From Dipteronia dyeriana (Eukaryota; Streptophyta; Magnoliopsida; Sapindales; Sapindaceae): a DNA stretch of 64,000 nucleotides. The stretch spans positions 79,326,154 through 79,390,153 of the forward strand of contig CM065298.1 in NCBI GenBank assembly GCA_032871835.1, read 5' to 3'. Numbering within the stretch: position 1 is the stretch's first letter; each line of letters starts with the position of its first letter. Below, piece by piece: positions 35,231 through 46,206 of the stretch. The notes beneath the pieces were generated by a model. That model did not search any database. It was not told the origin of the DNA and saw only the letters and a program-made list of their open reading frames with translations. The position numbers were made by a program, and so were the translations under genes.

Positions 35231-36830
35231 ACTACCACCTAGTCGTAGTGAGAGGGTTGTGAGACAACCTGAATGTTATTTAGGTATAGGTGAGGGACAA
35301 GGTGTTGTCTCTGCTAATAGTGTTGATGATCCATTAACATTTAAGAATGCAATGGAAGATCCTGATAAAGATGAATGGCTTAAAGCCATGAATCTCGTGA
35401 TGGAGTCAATGTACTCTAACTCAGTCTGGGATCTTGTAGACTTACCGGATGGGGTAAAATCCATAGGGTGTAAGTGGATATACAAGAGAAATAGAGGAGT
35501 ATACGGGAATGTAGAGACTTTCAAAGCAAGGCTAGTGGCCAAGGGCTATACCCAGAAAGAGGGGGTCGATTATGAAGAGACTTTCTCGCCAGTAGCCATA
35601 TTTAAGTCTATTAGGATTCTCTTATCCATTGATGCCTATTTCGATTACAAAATTTAGCAAATGGACCTCAAGACTGCATTCTTGAATGGCAATCTTGATG
35701 AGAGCATCTATATGATGCAACCAAAGGGATTCGTGTCTCCAGATTAAGAGCAAAAGGTTTGCAAGCTACAAAGATCCATCTATGGACTTAAGCAAGCATC
35801 TAGATCTTGGAACATAAGGTTTGATGATGTGATCAAAACCTATGGCTTTGAGCAGAACGTCGACAAGCGTTGTGTCTACAACCGCATCAATGACAAGAAA
35901 GTAGTTTTCTTGGTCCTATACGTAGATGATATCCTACTCATTGGGAATGATGTACGAGTGTTGTCTAATGTAAGGGGCTGGCTTGCTAGCAAATTCCAAA
36001 TGAAAGATTTGGGGGAGGCGTGTTATGTTCTAGGGATCCAACTTATAAGGGATCGTAAGAACCAACTTATAAGGGATCGTAAGAACAAACTCATAGCACT
36101 GTCTCAGGCATCATATATCGACAAGATTTTTTTGCGATTTTCGATGCAAAACTCCAAGAAAGGTAATTTACCTTTCAGGCATGGAGTTCACTTGCTAAGG
36201 AACAGTGTCCTAAGACACCTCAAGAAGTTGAGGATATGAGATGTGTACCCTATGCATCGGCAGTAAGTAGTCTCATGTATGTTATGTTATGCATGAGACT
36301 AGCTATCTGTTATGCAGTGGGAGTAGTCAGTAGATACCAGTCCAACCCAGGATTGGATCATTAGGTTGCTGTCAAGACAATTCTCAAGTATCTTCGAAGA
36401 ACGAGAGACTATATGCTAGTGTATTCCGGGCAGGATTTGATCCCGTTAGGATACACGAATTTTGATTTTCAATCAGACAGGGATTCTAGGAAATCCACGT
36501 CTGGTTCAGTATTTACCCTAGGTGGTGGAGCCATTGTGTGGAGAAGTATCAAGCAATCCCGTATTGCTGACTCCACCATGGAAGTCGAATATGTAGCCAC
36601 TTATGAAGCTGCTAAAGAGGCTGTTTGGCTCCGTAAGTTCTTAAGTGATCTGGAAGTTGTTCCAGAACTGGATAGGCCCATCACACTTTATTGTGATAAC
36701 AGTGGTGTTGTGGCTAATTCCAAAGAACCAAGAAGCCATAAGAGAGAGAAGCATATAGAGAGAAAGTATCATCTCATTAGAGAGATAGTACAGAGAGAAG
36801 ATGTGATCGTCACCTAGATAGCCTCACAAG
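35231..36830 (+). pseudogene. pol: copia B reverse transcriptase and RNase H
   Basis: RT begins about 35390 (NSVWDLVDLPDG, KSIGCKWIYKRN) in the frame that started in integrase. A TAG (for Trp) at about 35656 and a TAA (for Gln) near 35746 interrupt it. The catalytic box Y-V-D-D-I-L-L is intact at about 35920. A 24-bp in-frame tandem duplication (36039-36086) repeats eight residues, L-I-R-D-R-K-N-Q. RNase H at 36413-36817 keeps R-D-S-R-K-S-T-S-G, Y-C-D-N and HIERKYH; its A-E-Y motif reads V-E-Y. Confidence 0.8.
36039..36086 (+). repeat. 24-bp tandem duplication in copia B RT
   Basis: Two perfect, adjacent copies of a 24-bp unit beginning caacttataagggatcgtaa. The sister element A has one copy (about 3950), so it arose in this lineage. 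It adds eight residues without shifting the frame. Confidence 0.9.
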
Positions 36831-36942
36831 ACAATCATGTTGATCCATTTAAGAAGACCTTACCGGCTAAAGTGTTTTCAGGTCACCTAGATGGTCTAGA
36901 GTTATGAGACATGCCTTACATGCTTTAGTGCAAGTGGGAGAT

Positions 36943-37563
36943 TGTTGGGGTTTATACCTTAAAGATATAATTTGTAAATGGATTTATGAAATAACTAAAA
37001 GGAAAAGTTCAATTCATTCTTGTTGTGTTGTTTATTATATAACTTATGCATTTATTTAACATCTAAGATTGTCGGGTGTAATCTCAAACTGTGTATATGA
37101 GTGTTATATACAGATGGATACAGTAAGAGACTTGCAATCTAAAGAGTCCATAGATAGCAAATAAAGCTGGGTACTTTATTTGTGGTAATCTATAGCTACG
37201 GTCCATTCCGTAATGTACAATTATTCTATCCTGAATCATTCATATGAGATATGGGAATGGAGGCACCGTGTATGATATGATCATATAGCACTGGGCCATG
37301 ATCTATATGAATCTCTCACCAATATCTGTTTACCGATGAGATTCGTATATATCAACTAATGATGGCTATATGTGGGTGATCTTAATCCTGAGTGTCTTAT
37401 CGACTCCTTCAAGTTAGATCATGGTCTTTGATATACCATGGGTGAGGTCGGATGTTGTTCATGATCAATATGCTCCGTATGTTGGGATTGCGGTTTGGGT
37501 TGTGGCTGGGTAGGTTTGTACATAATAGAGGAATCCACTTCTTCTTGTGAGAAGTAGACGGTA
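36943..37563 (+). repeat. 3' LTR of copia B, first part
   Basis: It begins TGTTGGGGTTTATACC after the polypurine string agtgggaga and follows the 5' LTR up to gtagacggta. CRM1 interrupts here; cggta is duplicated at 44799-44803, where the LTR continues with gttcccttaaggg. Confidence 0.88.
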
Positions 37564-38526
37564 TGATGGAAATCATTAACTTAGCAACCATACACCCTAA
37601 TAGCTAAAGAGCTATGATACATATAGAATGCAATTTAACACCCTCCAACTAATTGAAACAAACCCGATCGTTCAAGATTGAAGTAAGAGAAACTATTCTA
37701 ATCACTTTATCAATGGAATGATGATAAAATCTAATTAGAACAGCACTTTGATTTCCCCAAAACGCCACAAACTATGAAGTTTGACAAGTTTAAAGGAAAA
37801 ACAAAGATTTTGAGGTTGTTGAACGCCACAAGCTGAATAAGCTTGATAAGTTCCAAAGTTCATGCAAGAACTTAAAAACAAAACGCTGACAAAGTGCTCA
37901 AATAAGTTTATATTACTCAAATCTTTGCCCTTACATAGAAAAAACAGCATTGTTTATATAGAACAAATACCAAGGACAATACAACACAAATATAACTTCC
38001 CATTAAATGTGTAACCTCCCACTAAATGACATCTAGACCATGAATAATGACCATAAAGTATTCAGCCTTGGTAACTCCTTATTCCTAATCAAAGAACACA
38101 TGAACTCACACTTAACAAAATAAAACCCAACACAAAAACCCAAACTAATCATAAAATAAACCCACAAAACCCAACATAATTAAACCCAAACTAATTATAA
38201 AATAGGCCCACAAAACCCAACATGGCCGAATGGTCTTTTATTTTTCAAGATAGGCTAGAATACTTCATTCTAACAAGGTTGGACTCTTGTCTTCGAGATT
38301 TGGACTTGTTTGAAACATGTTAACCATTTTATACTCTTCTTGCATCCTTAGAACCTTGACCAAATCTTGACTAGCTTGCTCCTTCCAAATGTTTTCCATT
38401 AAACAAGTTAAGGCTTTTTTCATCATTTTAGCTTTAGCTCTTGTCATTGGTCCTCCATGAATGGTTAAAAGATCTTGATCTTTTCCAACCTTAGCCGAAT
38501 GGTGATCAACTGGCTGGTCCTCATCA
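37564..38526 (-). repeat. 3' LTR of CRM1 (left copy), carries the end of pol
   Basis: On the plus strand it runs from TGATGGAAATC to GGTCCTCATCA, 963 bp. Directly to its right, ttctccctttcctc is the complement of the polypurine tract. The pol frame passes through this boundary and ends at 38265, so about the last 87 residues lie within the LTR. Compared with the right copy it has an extra aataagtttatattactc segment near 37900 flanked by the short repeat ctcaaat. Confidence 0.88.
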
Positions 38527-39955
38527 TTCTCCCTTTCCTCGAAAGGATTCATCCTCGAATCAGCACCTTCATCACCTACATCAAACAAAGACAAATCAAA
38601 AACATTGAAAGTTGCACTAACATTGCCATACTCACTTGGTAGTTCCAGTTTGTATGCATTGTCATTGATTCTTTGAAGGACTTGAAATGGTCCATCCCCT
38701 CTTGGCATGAGTTTAGACTTCCGTTGGCTAGGAAATCTTTCCTTTCTTAAGTGTACCCAAACCCAATCACCAGGTTCAAATACTACTTGCTTTCGGCCCT
38801 TGTTGTGTTGCTTCTCATATTGTAGATTTTTCTTTTCAATTTGTGTGCACACCTTTTCATGCAAGGCTTTGACAAAATCAGCTTTTTGCTTACCATCAAA
38901 ATTAGCTTTTTCCAAAGGTAAAGGTAGTAAGTCCATAGGAGATAATGGATTGAACCCATACACAACTTCAAATGGTGAATGGTTTGTTGTAGTATGCACA
39001 CTTCGATTATAAGCAAACTCCACATGTGGCAAACATTCCTCTTAATTCTTCAAATTCCTTTGAATTATGGCCCTCTAAAGTGTTGATAAAGTTCTATTTA
39101 CCACCTCTGTTTGTCCATCTGTTTGTGGATGACAAGTGGTTGAATACAGCATCTTTGTACCCAACTTTTTCCAAAGCGTTTTCCAAAAGTGGCTAAGGAA
39201 CTTCACATCTCCATCACTCACAACTGTCCTTTGAATTCCGTGTAACCTTACAATTTCTCTAAAGAACAGCCCCGTAACAAATGTTGCATCATCTGTTTTG
39301 TGGCAAGGAATGAAATGCGCCATCTTGCTGAACCTGTCAACAACAACAAAAATAGAATCTCTCCCCCATTTTGACCTAGGAAATCACAAGACAAAGTCCA
39401 TTGATATATCAACCCAAGGCTCACTAGATATAGGAAGAGGAGTATACAGCCCATGAGGAATCACTTTAGATTTAGCTCGTTTACAAGTAATGCATCTCTC
39501 ACATATTCTCTCAACGTCTCTTTTCATGTGTGGCCAAAAGAAATGATCACTTAACACGCCCAAAGCCTTTTTAACTCCAAAATGCCCCATTAACCAGCCA
39601 CTATGTGCCTCTCTCATAAGCAATTCTCTCATTGAACATCTAGGAACACATAGCTTGTTTTCTTTGAAAAGAAAACCATCATGTCTAAAGAACTTGTCAA
39701 AACCCCCTTGCTTACATGCCCCATAAACATTAGCAAAATCAAAGTCAGAAATGTATAAGTCTTTAATGTACTCAAAACCCAATAATTTTGCATCAAGTTT
39801 AGAAGTTAGAGCATACCTTCTAAAAAGAGCATCGGTAACCACATTCTCCTTACCTTGTTTGTACTTGATGATGTATGGAAAGGATTCAATAAACTCCACC
39901 CATTTTGCATGCCTATGGCTTAGCTTTCCTTGTCCTTTAAGATATTTCAAGGAAT
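38265..39955 (-). pseudogene. pol: CRM1 integrase, extending into the LTR
   Basis: Read on the minus strand. The segment 39950-39384 has the end of RNase H and the zinc-binding H-x-G-H-x-x-x-x-K...C-x-x-C part ([19 protein letters not shown]), then the first catalytic Asp in ISMDFVL. A stop at 39384 follows. The stretch 39323-39075 has [14 protein letters not shown] (second Asp; usual text is SDRD) and the Glu in [12 protein letters not shown], then a stop. The last frame, 39032-38265, has the SH3-like GDWVWVHLRKERF region and the C-terminal MTRAKAKMMKKAL segment shared with CRM2. No typical chromodomain is seen. Confidence 0.82.
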
Positions 39956-41243
39956 CATGATCGGTGTGTATAATGAATTCCTTGTACCAAAGATAGTGTT
40001 ATCAACACTCTCACTAAGGCATAAAACTCCTTATCATACGTCGGGTAGTTAAGACTTGATCCACTTAGCTTCTCACTAAGGAATGCAATGGGTCTGCCCT
40101 CTTGCATTAAGACTCCTCCAATACCTATTCCACTTGCATCACACTCAATCTCAAAAGTTTTAGCAAAGTTAGGCAAAGCAAGCAAAGGTGCTGAACTAAG
40201 TTTGTGTTTAAGCAAGTTAAAAGCATCATCTTGTTCTTTACCCAACCTAAATCCCATATTCTTTTTGATGCATTTAGTTAATAGTGCGGCAATGGTAGAA
40301 AAATCCTTAATGAATCTCCTATAAAAGCTAGCAAGACCATGAAAACTCCTTACATCACTAACACAAGTGGGTTTCGGCCACTCCCTAATTACTTTCACTT
40401 TCTTTTGATCAACATGTATTCCTTTATCATTAACAACATAACCAAGAAAATTAAGTTCATTAGTGCAAAAAATACATTTCTTTAGATTAGCATATAACTT
40501 TTCTTTTCTAAGCACATCAAAAACAACATTTAAATGTGTTACATGCTCGTCTAAATTTTTGCTATACACAAGTATATCATCAAAATAAACTACTACAAAC
40601 TTTCCAAAGTACTTGGTGCGTTAGTTAAGCCAAAAGGCATTACTAAACATTCATATAGACCATGTTTAGTTTTGAAAGCAGTTTTCCATTCATCACCCTC
40701 ATTCATTCTTATTTGATGATATCCAGATTTCAAATCAATCTTTGAAAACACACAAGAACCATGCAATTCATCCAACATATCATCTAACCTAGGGATAGGA
40801 TGTTTATACTTTACCATGATTTTGTTGATGGCTCGACAATAAACACACATTCTTCATGAACCATCCTTTTTAGGTACCAACAAAACAGAAACCTCACATG
40901 GACTCATGCTTTCACGTACATATCCCTTTTCCATAAGCTCACTTACTTGCTTCTGGATTTCCTTGGTCTCTTCGGGGTTGCATCTATATGCTGGCCTATT
41001 TGGTATGCTTGCACCTAGAATGAAATCAATTTGATGTTCAATTCCTCTAATTGGTGGCAAACCATTAAGAACATCTTCGGGAAAGAGATCCTCATTTTTC
41101 TGCAAAAGATCAACAATAACACTAGGCAAACTCTTGTTAATTTCGTTAGAAACAATTAAAACATCCTTGTACATAAGTACAAGTAAGGGCTGGCTCATGG
41201 TTAAGGCTTTCTTCACATCACATATTTTTGCATAAACACTCAT
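39956..41243 (-). pseudogene. pol: CRM1 reverse transcriptase and RNase H
   Basis: The N-terminal part (41243-40854) leads to LLVPKKDGS, where a TGA replaces the expected Trp codon, then [11 protein letters not shown] and [15 protein letters not shown] continue (40850-40593). A frameshift near 40600 follows FGLTNAPST. In the next frame the catalytic box Y-F-D-D-I-L-V-Y-S is intact at about 40565-40590. RNase H (to 39955) has [16 protein letters not shown] and the Y-D-K-E-F-Y-A motif. A frame change near 39960 joins it to the integrase segment. Confidence 0.82.
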
Positions 41244-41286
41244 TTTTCTTTCCCCGTGTGTTTCCCATTGCTCTCAATTTTACCAC

Positions 41287-41858
41287 TCAACTCACCTTTT
41301 TTCTCTCTCTTTCTTGCTCTTTTCCCAAAGTTTCAGCTAATGAAGATTCAAGCTCTTCATATTGCTGTTTTATACGCATTTGGTCTTCAAAAATTGTCTT
41401 TGGAGGCAAAGGTCCAAGTTGGTATTTCTGTCCCTCCATGATCAAAGAATAACGGTTCTTAAACCCATCATGCATTACCCTTCGATCATATTGCCATGGT
41501 CTCCCTAATAACATATGACCAACATACATAGGTACCACATCACACCAAACATCATCCTTATATCTACCAATTGAAAAAGAAATTAACACTTGTCGATTTA
41601 CCTTCACAACACCACTATCATTCAACCATTGTAACTTGTATGGTTTTGGATGTTTAATAGTAGGTAATTTTAGTTTCTCCACAAGCAAGGTACTTGCCAC
41701 ATTTGTACAACTTCCACTATCAACAATCATATTACATAACTTGTTAGCAATCAAACAATAAGTATGAAACAAATTTTCACATTGCTCACCATGTTTATTA
41801 TTTTTACTTTGCAAACCAAGTGTGCGTACAACCAAATTTTCTCCACTAGCATACTAAT
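41287..41858 (-). pseudogene. pol: CRM1 protease region
   Basis: The open frame 41835-41287 has the retroviral-type aspartic protease site M-I-V-D-S-G-S-C-T-N-V and the later motif MLLGRPWQYDRRVMHDG. This is the usual arrangement between gag and RT in gypsy elements. Upstream it stops at a TAG near 41855, exactly where the plastid-derived insertion starts. Confidence 0.8.
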
Positions 41859-41859
41859 A

Positions 41860-42059
41860 ATTAATATCAAGATCTATTGTCTCCTGCTTCGACTGATAAA
41901 TCCAAGAGAAATTGCTATATACTCTATTCAAGGGGGGGAATGGGTATGGATATTTTGATGATTCATAAGGATTTCACTCTTATAGAATTGGTGAAAGGGG
42001 GAATATTTATTATCAAACCGCTTCGTCTGTCTGTAAAAAATGATGGACAGTTTTTTATA
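41860..42059 (+). other. ycf1: Plastid DNA insertion (NUPT): ycf1 fragment
   Basis: About 200 bp that do not belong to the gypsy element. On the plus strand, opposite to the element, they encode [12 protein letters not shown] and, after a small frameshift, [18 protein letters not shown] and [12 protein letters not shown]. From memory these are conserved text of the chloroplast ycf1 (TIC214) protein. CRM1 sequence on both sides (MPHLEDASD to the right; [10 protein letters not shown] to the left) looks almost continuous once the block is removed, so it is a clean insertion. An extra base pair or two near 41953 breaks the ycf1 frame, so the copy is not functional. Confidence 0.75.
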
Positions 42060-42169
42060 CATCACTAGCATCTTCTAAATGTGGCATGTCATCTTCATCC
42101 TCTCTCCCACTTTTTGATTCAACTGTCCAATCCCTCATGATCATTACCCTTTTATTAGAACATTCAAGT

Positions 42170-43208
42170 GCCACATTACCATGTCCAAGACACTAAAAAC
42201 ACTTAATGCCTCTAGTTTAATTAGGTTGATTCTCACCTCTACCCTTGCTGCCTATTTCATTTTTGCTTTTAGTTTCATCAATTTTAGGCTTAACAATGGG
42301 TTTATCATCCTTTTTTCTCCAATTCGGTTTCCAAGAAGAAAAAGAACCTGAATAAGGTTTTGAATCATACCTGATGCCTTTTCTTTTGGGTTGCCTTTCA
42401 ATCTTCATGGCCACACCCACCGTGTCCTCAGTTTCCACATAATGTTGCAACTCCACAAGATCAGCAATGTTCTTGTTTAACCCGCTAAAAAACCAAGCCA
42501 TGGTGGCCTCACGGTCCTCCTCCACATTAGCCCTTATCATGGCTATCTTCATTTCCTTATGATATTCTTCTACACTCATGGAACCTTGTGTCAAAGTTTG
42601 CAACCGTTGATGTAAATCCCTATAGTAATGGCTAGGGAAAAATCTCATCCTCATGATTTGTTTCATCTCCAACCAAGTCTCTACGGGTCTTTCATCATTT
42701 CTACGCCTGTCTTTACACAATTGATCCCACCAAACAATAGCATAATCACAAAATTCAACAGCAGTTAGTTTTACATTTTTCTCTTCAGAGTAGTTATGAC
42801 ATTCAAAGATCAGCTCCACTTTTCGTTCCCATTCCAAATAGGCATCCGGATTGTTCTTCCCTTGAAAATGAGGAATTTTCATTTTGATGCTGCGAACATG
42901 CTGCCTATGTTTAGGTCCACACCATCAAAACGTCCTCTTCTAGCTTGTCTTCTAGGATTAAAGTCTAGACCAATGATGGTAGCTTGGCCATCATCCGTGC
43001 CTTCTCCACCATCATATACATCATTGACAAAGGCTGGTTGTCTTCCACATCGTGGTTCTCTTTGCAATCTGGTAATTGCTTCATCATGTCTTTCTAGACG
43101 ATCTTCTACATCTCCCATCACTTTGAACATACGTTCAAATTGTTACTGCATTGCTTGAATCAATTGATCATTTGAGGAAGAACTCACTTCTTCATCTTTG
43201 TTAGACAT
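42170..43208 (-). pseudogene. gag: CRM1 gag
   Basis: The ATG at 43208 opens MSNKDEEVSSSSNDQ; a TAA (for Gln) follows after about 20 codons. The segment 43130-42879 continues (DVEDRLERHDEAI) and a frameshift at 42880 leads into the main capsid domain (42882-42217) with MKIPHFQGKNNPDAYLEWE, VWWDQL and MRMRFFPSHYYRDL, the retrotransposon gag (PF03732-like) fold. A CCHC knuckle follows, C-F-stop-C-L-G-H-G-N-V-A-L-E-C, near 42170-42200, with a stop inside. The arrangement is typical of gypsy gag. Confidence 0.8.
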
Positions 43209-43840
43209 GTTTAAAACTTGGAAAAAAAAAGTTAGAACAGCCTCACAATCACTCCCTCGCGTGTTTCTCTTAAAGAATTGATTCACACCACTCGTGTTTC
43301 ACACAATTATTTGGTTTTTCTCGATGCTAATCTCACCACTCTTGCATTTTACCTCTCTTGTTTTGTTCTTTGGGTTCTTAGATTAACTAAGGTCTTTTTA
43401 AACAAACAATTCAGATTATGGCAAATTCAACGGAGTGAAATTGGGTAGGTCTAAAAAAAAACAAAAGGTAGGCCACTTAAAGTAAGCAAAGATTAGAACT
43501 GAAATATCAATTTCTATCCCAACAAGAATTCTGTTTGTTTTGGTTAAGAAGACAGTATTTAAATATTTCCCAAACCGAAACAAAAATGATATGAACAAAG
43601 AAAGATTTTTGGAATTTTGCAAGAATTCCTTTAATCCGCAATACTTTTTTTGTGTTTTTTTGTTTTTTTTGTTTTTTTTTGTGCGGAAAACAAAGAAGAA
43701 TGATAATAACCTCAAGAAGCACAACAATTAAGATGAATTATAGATACGGTGCTATAAGATGAAGAAGAAAAGAAAGTGAGAAAAAAAAAACTAAAAGAAC
43801 AACAAATAAATGGATATGCAAACCTCAAACTTGAGCCAAA
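43209..43840 (-). other. untranslated leader of CRM1
   Basis: No gene. It lies between the primer site and gag and contains a T-rich run on the plus strand (43645-43681), equal to an A-rich tract in the transcript. The small ORFs across it (43416-43731) are low-complexity. Confidence 0.6.
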
Positions 43841-43851
43841 CTCTGATACCA
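43841..43851 (-). other. primer binding site of CRM1
   Basis: The plus strand ctctgatacca is the complement of TGGTATCAGAG (initiator Met-tRNA), three bases inside the right LTR. It shows that the right LTR is the 5' one. Confidence 0.88.
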
Positions 43852-43854
43852 AAA

Positions 43855-44798
43855 TGATGGAAATCATTAACTTAGCAACCATACACCCTAATAGCTAAAG
43901 AGTTATGATACATATGGAATGCAATTTAACACCCTCCAACTAACTGAAACAAACCCGGTCGTTCAAGATTGAAGTAAGAGAAACTATTATAATCACTTTA
44001 TCAATGGAATGATGATAAAAGCTAATTAGAACAACACTTTGATTTCCCCAAAACGCCACAAACTATGAAGTTTGATAAGTTTAAAGGCAAAACAAAGATT
44101 TTGAGGTTGTTGAACGCCACAAGCTGAATAAGATTGATAATTTCCAAAGTTCATGCAAGAACTTAAAAATAAAATACTCACAAAGTGCTCAAATCTCTTC
44201 CCTTACGTAGAAAAAACAGCCTTGTTTATATAGAACAAAGGCCAAGGACAATACAACACAAATATAACTACCCATTAAATGTGTAACCTTCCACTAAATG
44301 ACATCTAGACCATGAATAATGGCCATAAAGTATTCAGCCTTTGTAACTCCTTATTCCTAATCAAAGAACACATGAACTTACACTTAACAAAATAAAACCC
44401 AACACAAAAACCCAAACTAATCATAAAATAAGCCCACAAAACCCAACATAATTAAACCCAAACTAATTATAAAATAGGCCCACAAAACCCAACATGGTTG
44501 AATGGTCTTTTATTCTTCAAGATAGGCTAGAATACTTTATTCTAACAAGGCTGGACTCTTGTCTTCGAGATTTGGACTTGTTTGAAACATGTTAACCATT
44601 TTATGCTCTTCTTGCATCCTTAGAACCTTGACCAAATCTTTAAAAGCTTGCTCCTTCCAAATGCTTTCCATTAAACAAGTTAAGGCTTCTTTCATCCTTT
44701 TAGCTTTAGCTCTTGTCATTGGTCCTCCATGAATGGTTAAAAGATCTGGATCTTTTCCAACCTTAGACGAATGGTGATCAACTGGATGGTCCTCATCA
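43855..44798 (-). repeat. 5' LTR of CRM1 (right copy)
   Basis: TGATGGAAATC to GGTCCTCATCA, 944 bp, closely similar to the left LTR. It also carries a copy of the C-terminal pol segment as an ORF on the minus strand (44719-44537, starting MTRAKAKRMKEAL). There it is upstream of gag and probably not translated as part of pol. The flanking cggta completes the target duplication. Confidence 0.88.
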
Positions 44799-45688
44799 CG
44801 GTAGTTCCCTTAAGGGTTGATTCGGGGCTTGGACAATATGAGCGCTCTCTTAATTTCGTGAGGAAATAGGATTTATTGTCCATTAGAGAATCAATGGTGC
44901 TTAAAGAATATATGTAATTAGAGAGGTATAACGGACATTATGACCCAGATCTAATTATGAACTACTGTGGAGGATCACACCATGTGTAATAGTGATATCG
45001 ATAGACACCGAGTTGTATCGGTCTGTGTAAAAACGTCTACAGTTGAGAGAGTGCAGCTTCGGATTTTTAGTGGAATAACACTGGAGTTAATAATCAAGAA
45101 ATATTAATTAAAGAGTTTAATTAATGATTCTGAGGACTATTAGAGCTCAAAATAATGTGGGTCCATTAGGTCTCATTGCTAGCCTGATCGATTTAGGTAA
45201 CAAGAGTCACTGTTAATTAATTGGATTATCCAATTAATTGTGTTACAAAAGTGACACGTATATATTCAGGAATTAATTGAATAATGAGATTATTTAATAA
45301 ATGAATGTTAATAGTTAAATTAATTAAATAATTAGATTATTTAATTAAATTGATAATTATGAATTATTAATTAACTATTAAATTGAAGGTGTTAGTTGAT
45401 ATATGGATTTAGGTGAAGATAAAATAATATGATTATTTTATTTTACCAAATCATTTATCTAAGTATTTTAATTTAAGTTTAAATTTAAAATACTTATTAT
45501 CACTTTTAATATATTAGATATATTTGAAAATGATAATTAAAAGATATATATCAATTATAACACAAGAGATTGCATTGGATGCAAATTGGTGTTTGCACAT
45601 ATATAAATGTTTGTATAGGATACAAACAAATGATATATCTATGTATATATATATATATATATTGAAGCCAAGCAGAGGCGTGATATCT

Positions 45689-45729
<41 letters not shown>

Positions 45730-46206
45730 CAGCAGCAGCAGAGGCGAGATATAGACATATATATATATTTGGTAGTGGCGTATTTTTTAATAAAAAAAAT
45801 ACATAACCACTTCTGTCAATTTTTTTTTTTGCATGAGATGCAATTCATGTGTGCATAAAATCAATACACCAAATTAAGAAGAAAATGTTTCTTCAAGGAT
45901 TTCTTTCATCCTCCATTCAAGTTCCTGGGACCGTGACGCACCCACGCGCAATTACCAGTCCTGGGAGATAGCGAGGATTATCGAGTGGTTCAGACAGGAG
46001 CACATCATAAAGTGAAGGAGCCTCCAAAGGTTGGTATGTTCTTCTTCTGATTATATCGATTTCAATTTCCTGTGTTTATATATTGTATGTATTAGTTTCG
46101 AAAATCATTATGATCCTAAGTTCACTGGTCCCAAATACAGATTATGATCTGTATAAAAATTTTAAAGCATAGTTCCGCTGCGTAACCGGTGAACGGGGTT
46201 CCTATA
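44799..46206 (+). repeat. 3' LTR of copia B, second part
   Basis: It resumes with cggtagttcccttaaggg after CRM1 and ends GGGGTTCCTATA; the usual CTACA end has one change. TA runs at about 45640-45660 and 45690-45725 are longer than in the 5' LTR. Next comes LINE sequence. Confidence 0.85.

Larger units (their letters stand above)
37564..44798 (-). mobile_element. CRM1: Ty3/gypsy element of the CRM clade, nested in copia B
   Basis: A complete 7.2-kb gypsy element on the minus strand with LTRs at 37564-38526 and 43855-44798 and a perfect 5-bp target duplication cggta. Gene order in its own sense is gag, protease, RT, RNase H, integrase. The integrase wording ([20 protein letters not shown] type), the absence of a standard chromodomain and the reading frame running into the 3' LTR fit the CRM (centromeric retrotransposon) clade. 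Several stops and an organelle insertion make it inactive. Confidence 0.85.
29429..46206 (+). mobile_element. Ty1/copia element B, with a CRM element nested in its 3' LTR
   Basis: A complete but inactive copia element lies inside LINE ORF2. It has a 5' LTR (29429-31481), Met-tRNA primer site, long leader, gag, pol, polypurine tract and a 3' LTR split into 36943-37563 and 44799-46206 by CRM1. The flanks acttg and gcttg look like a slightly mutated 5-bp duplication. It belongs to the same family as element A. Without CRM1 it would be about 9.5 kb. The exact copia lineage is not assigned. Confidence 0.88.

Noticed and set aside
38707..39012. Plus-strand ORF of 101 codons
   Set aside because: Shadow of the integrase frame on the minus strand.
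41764..42068. A host gene or a viral gene inside CRM1
   Set aside because: The peptide matches chloroplast ycf1 text in two frames; a short plastid insertion explains it.
43416..43731. ORFs rich in Phe or Lys
   Set aside because: They translate a T/A homopolymer-rich tract in the leader of CRM1.
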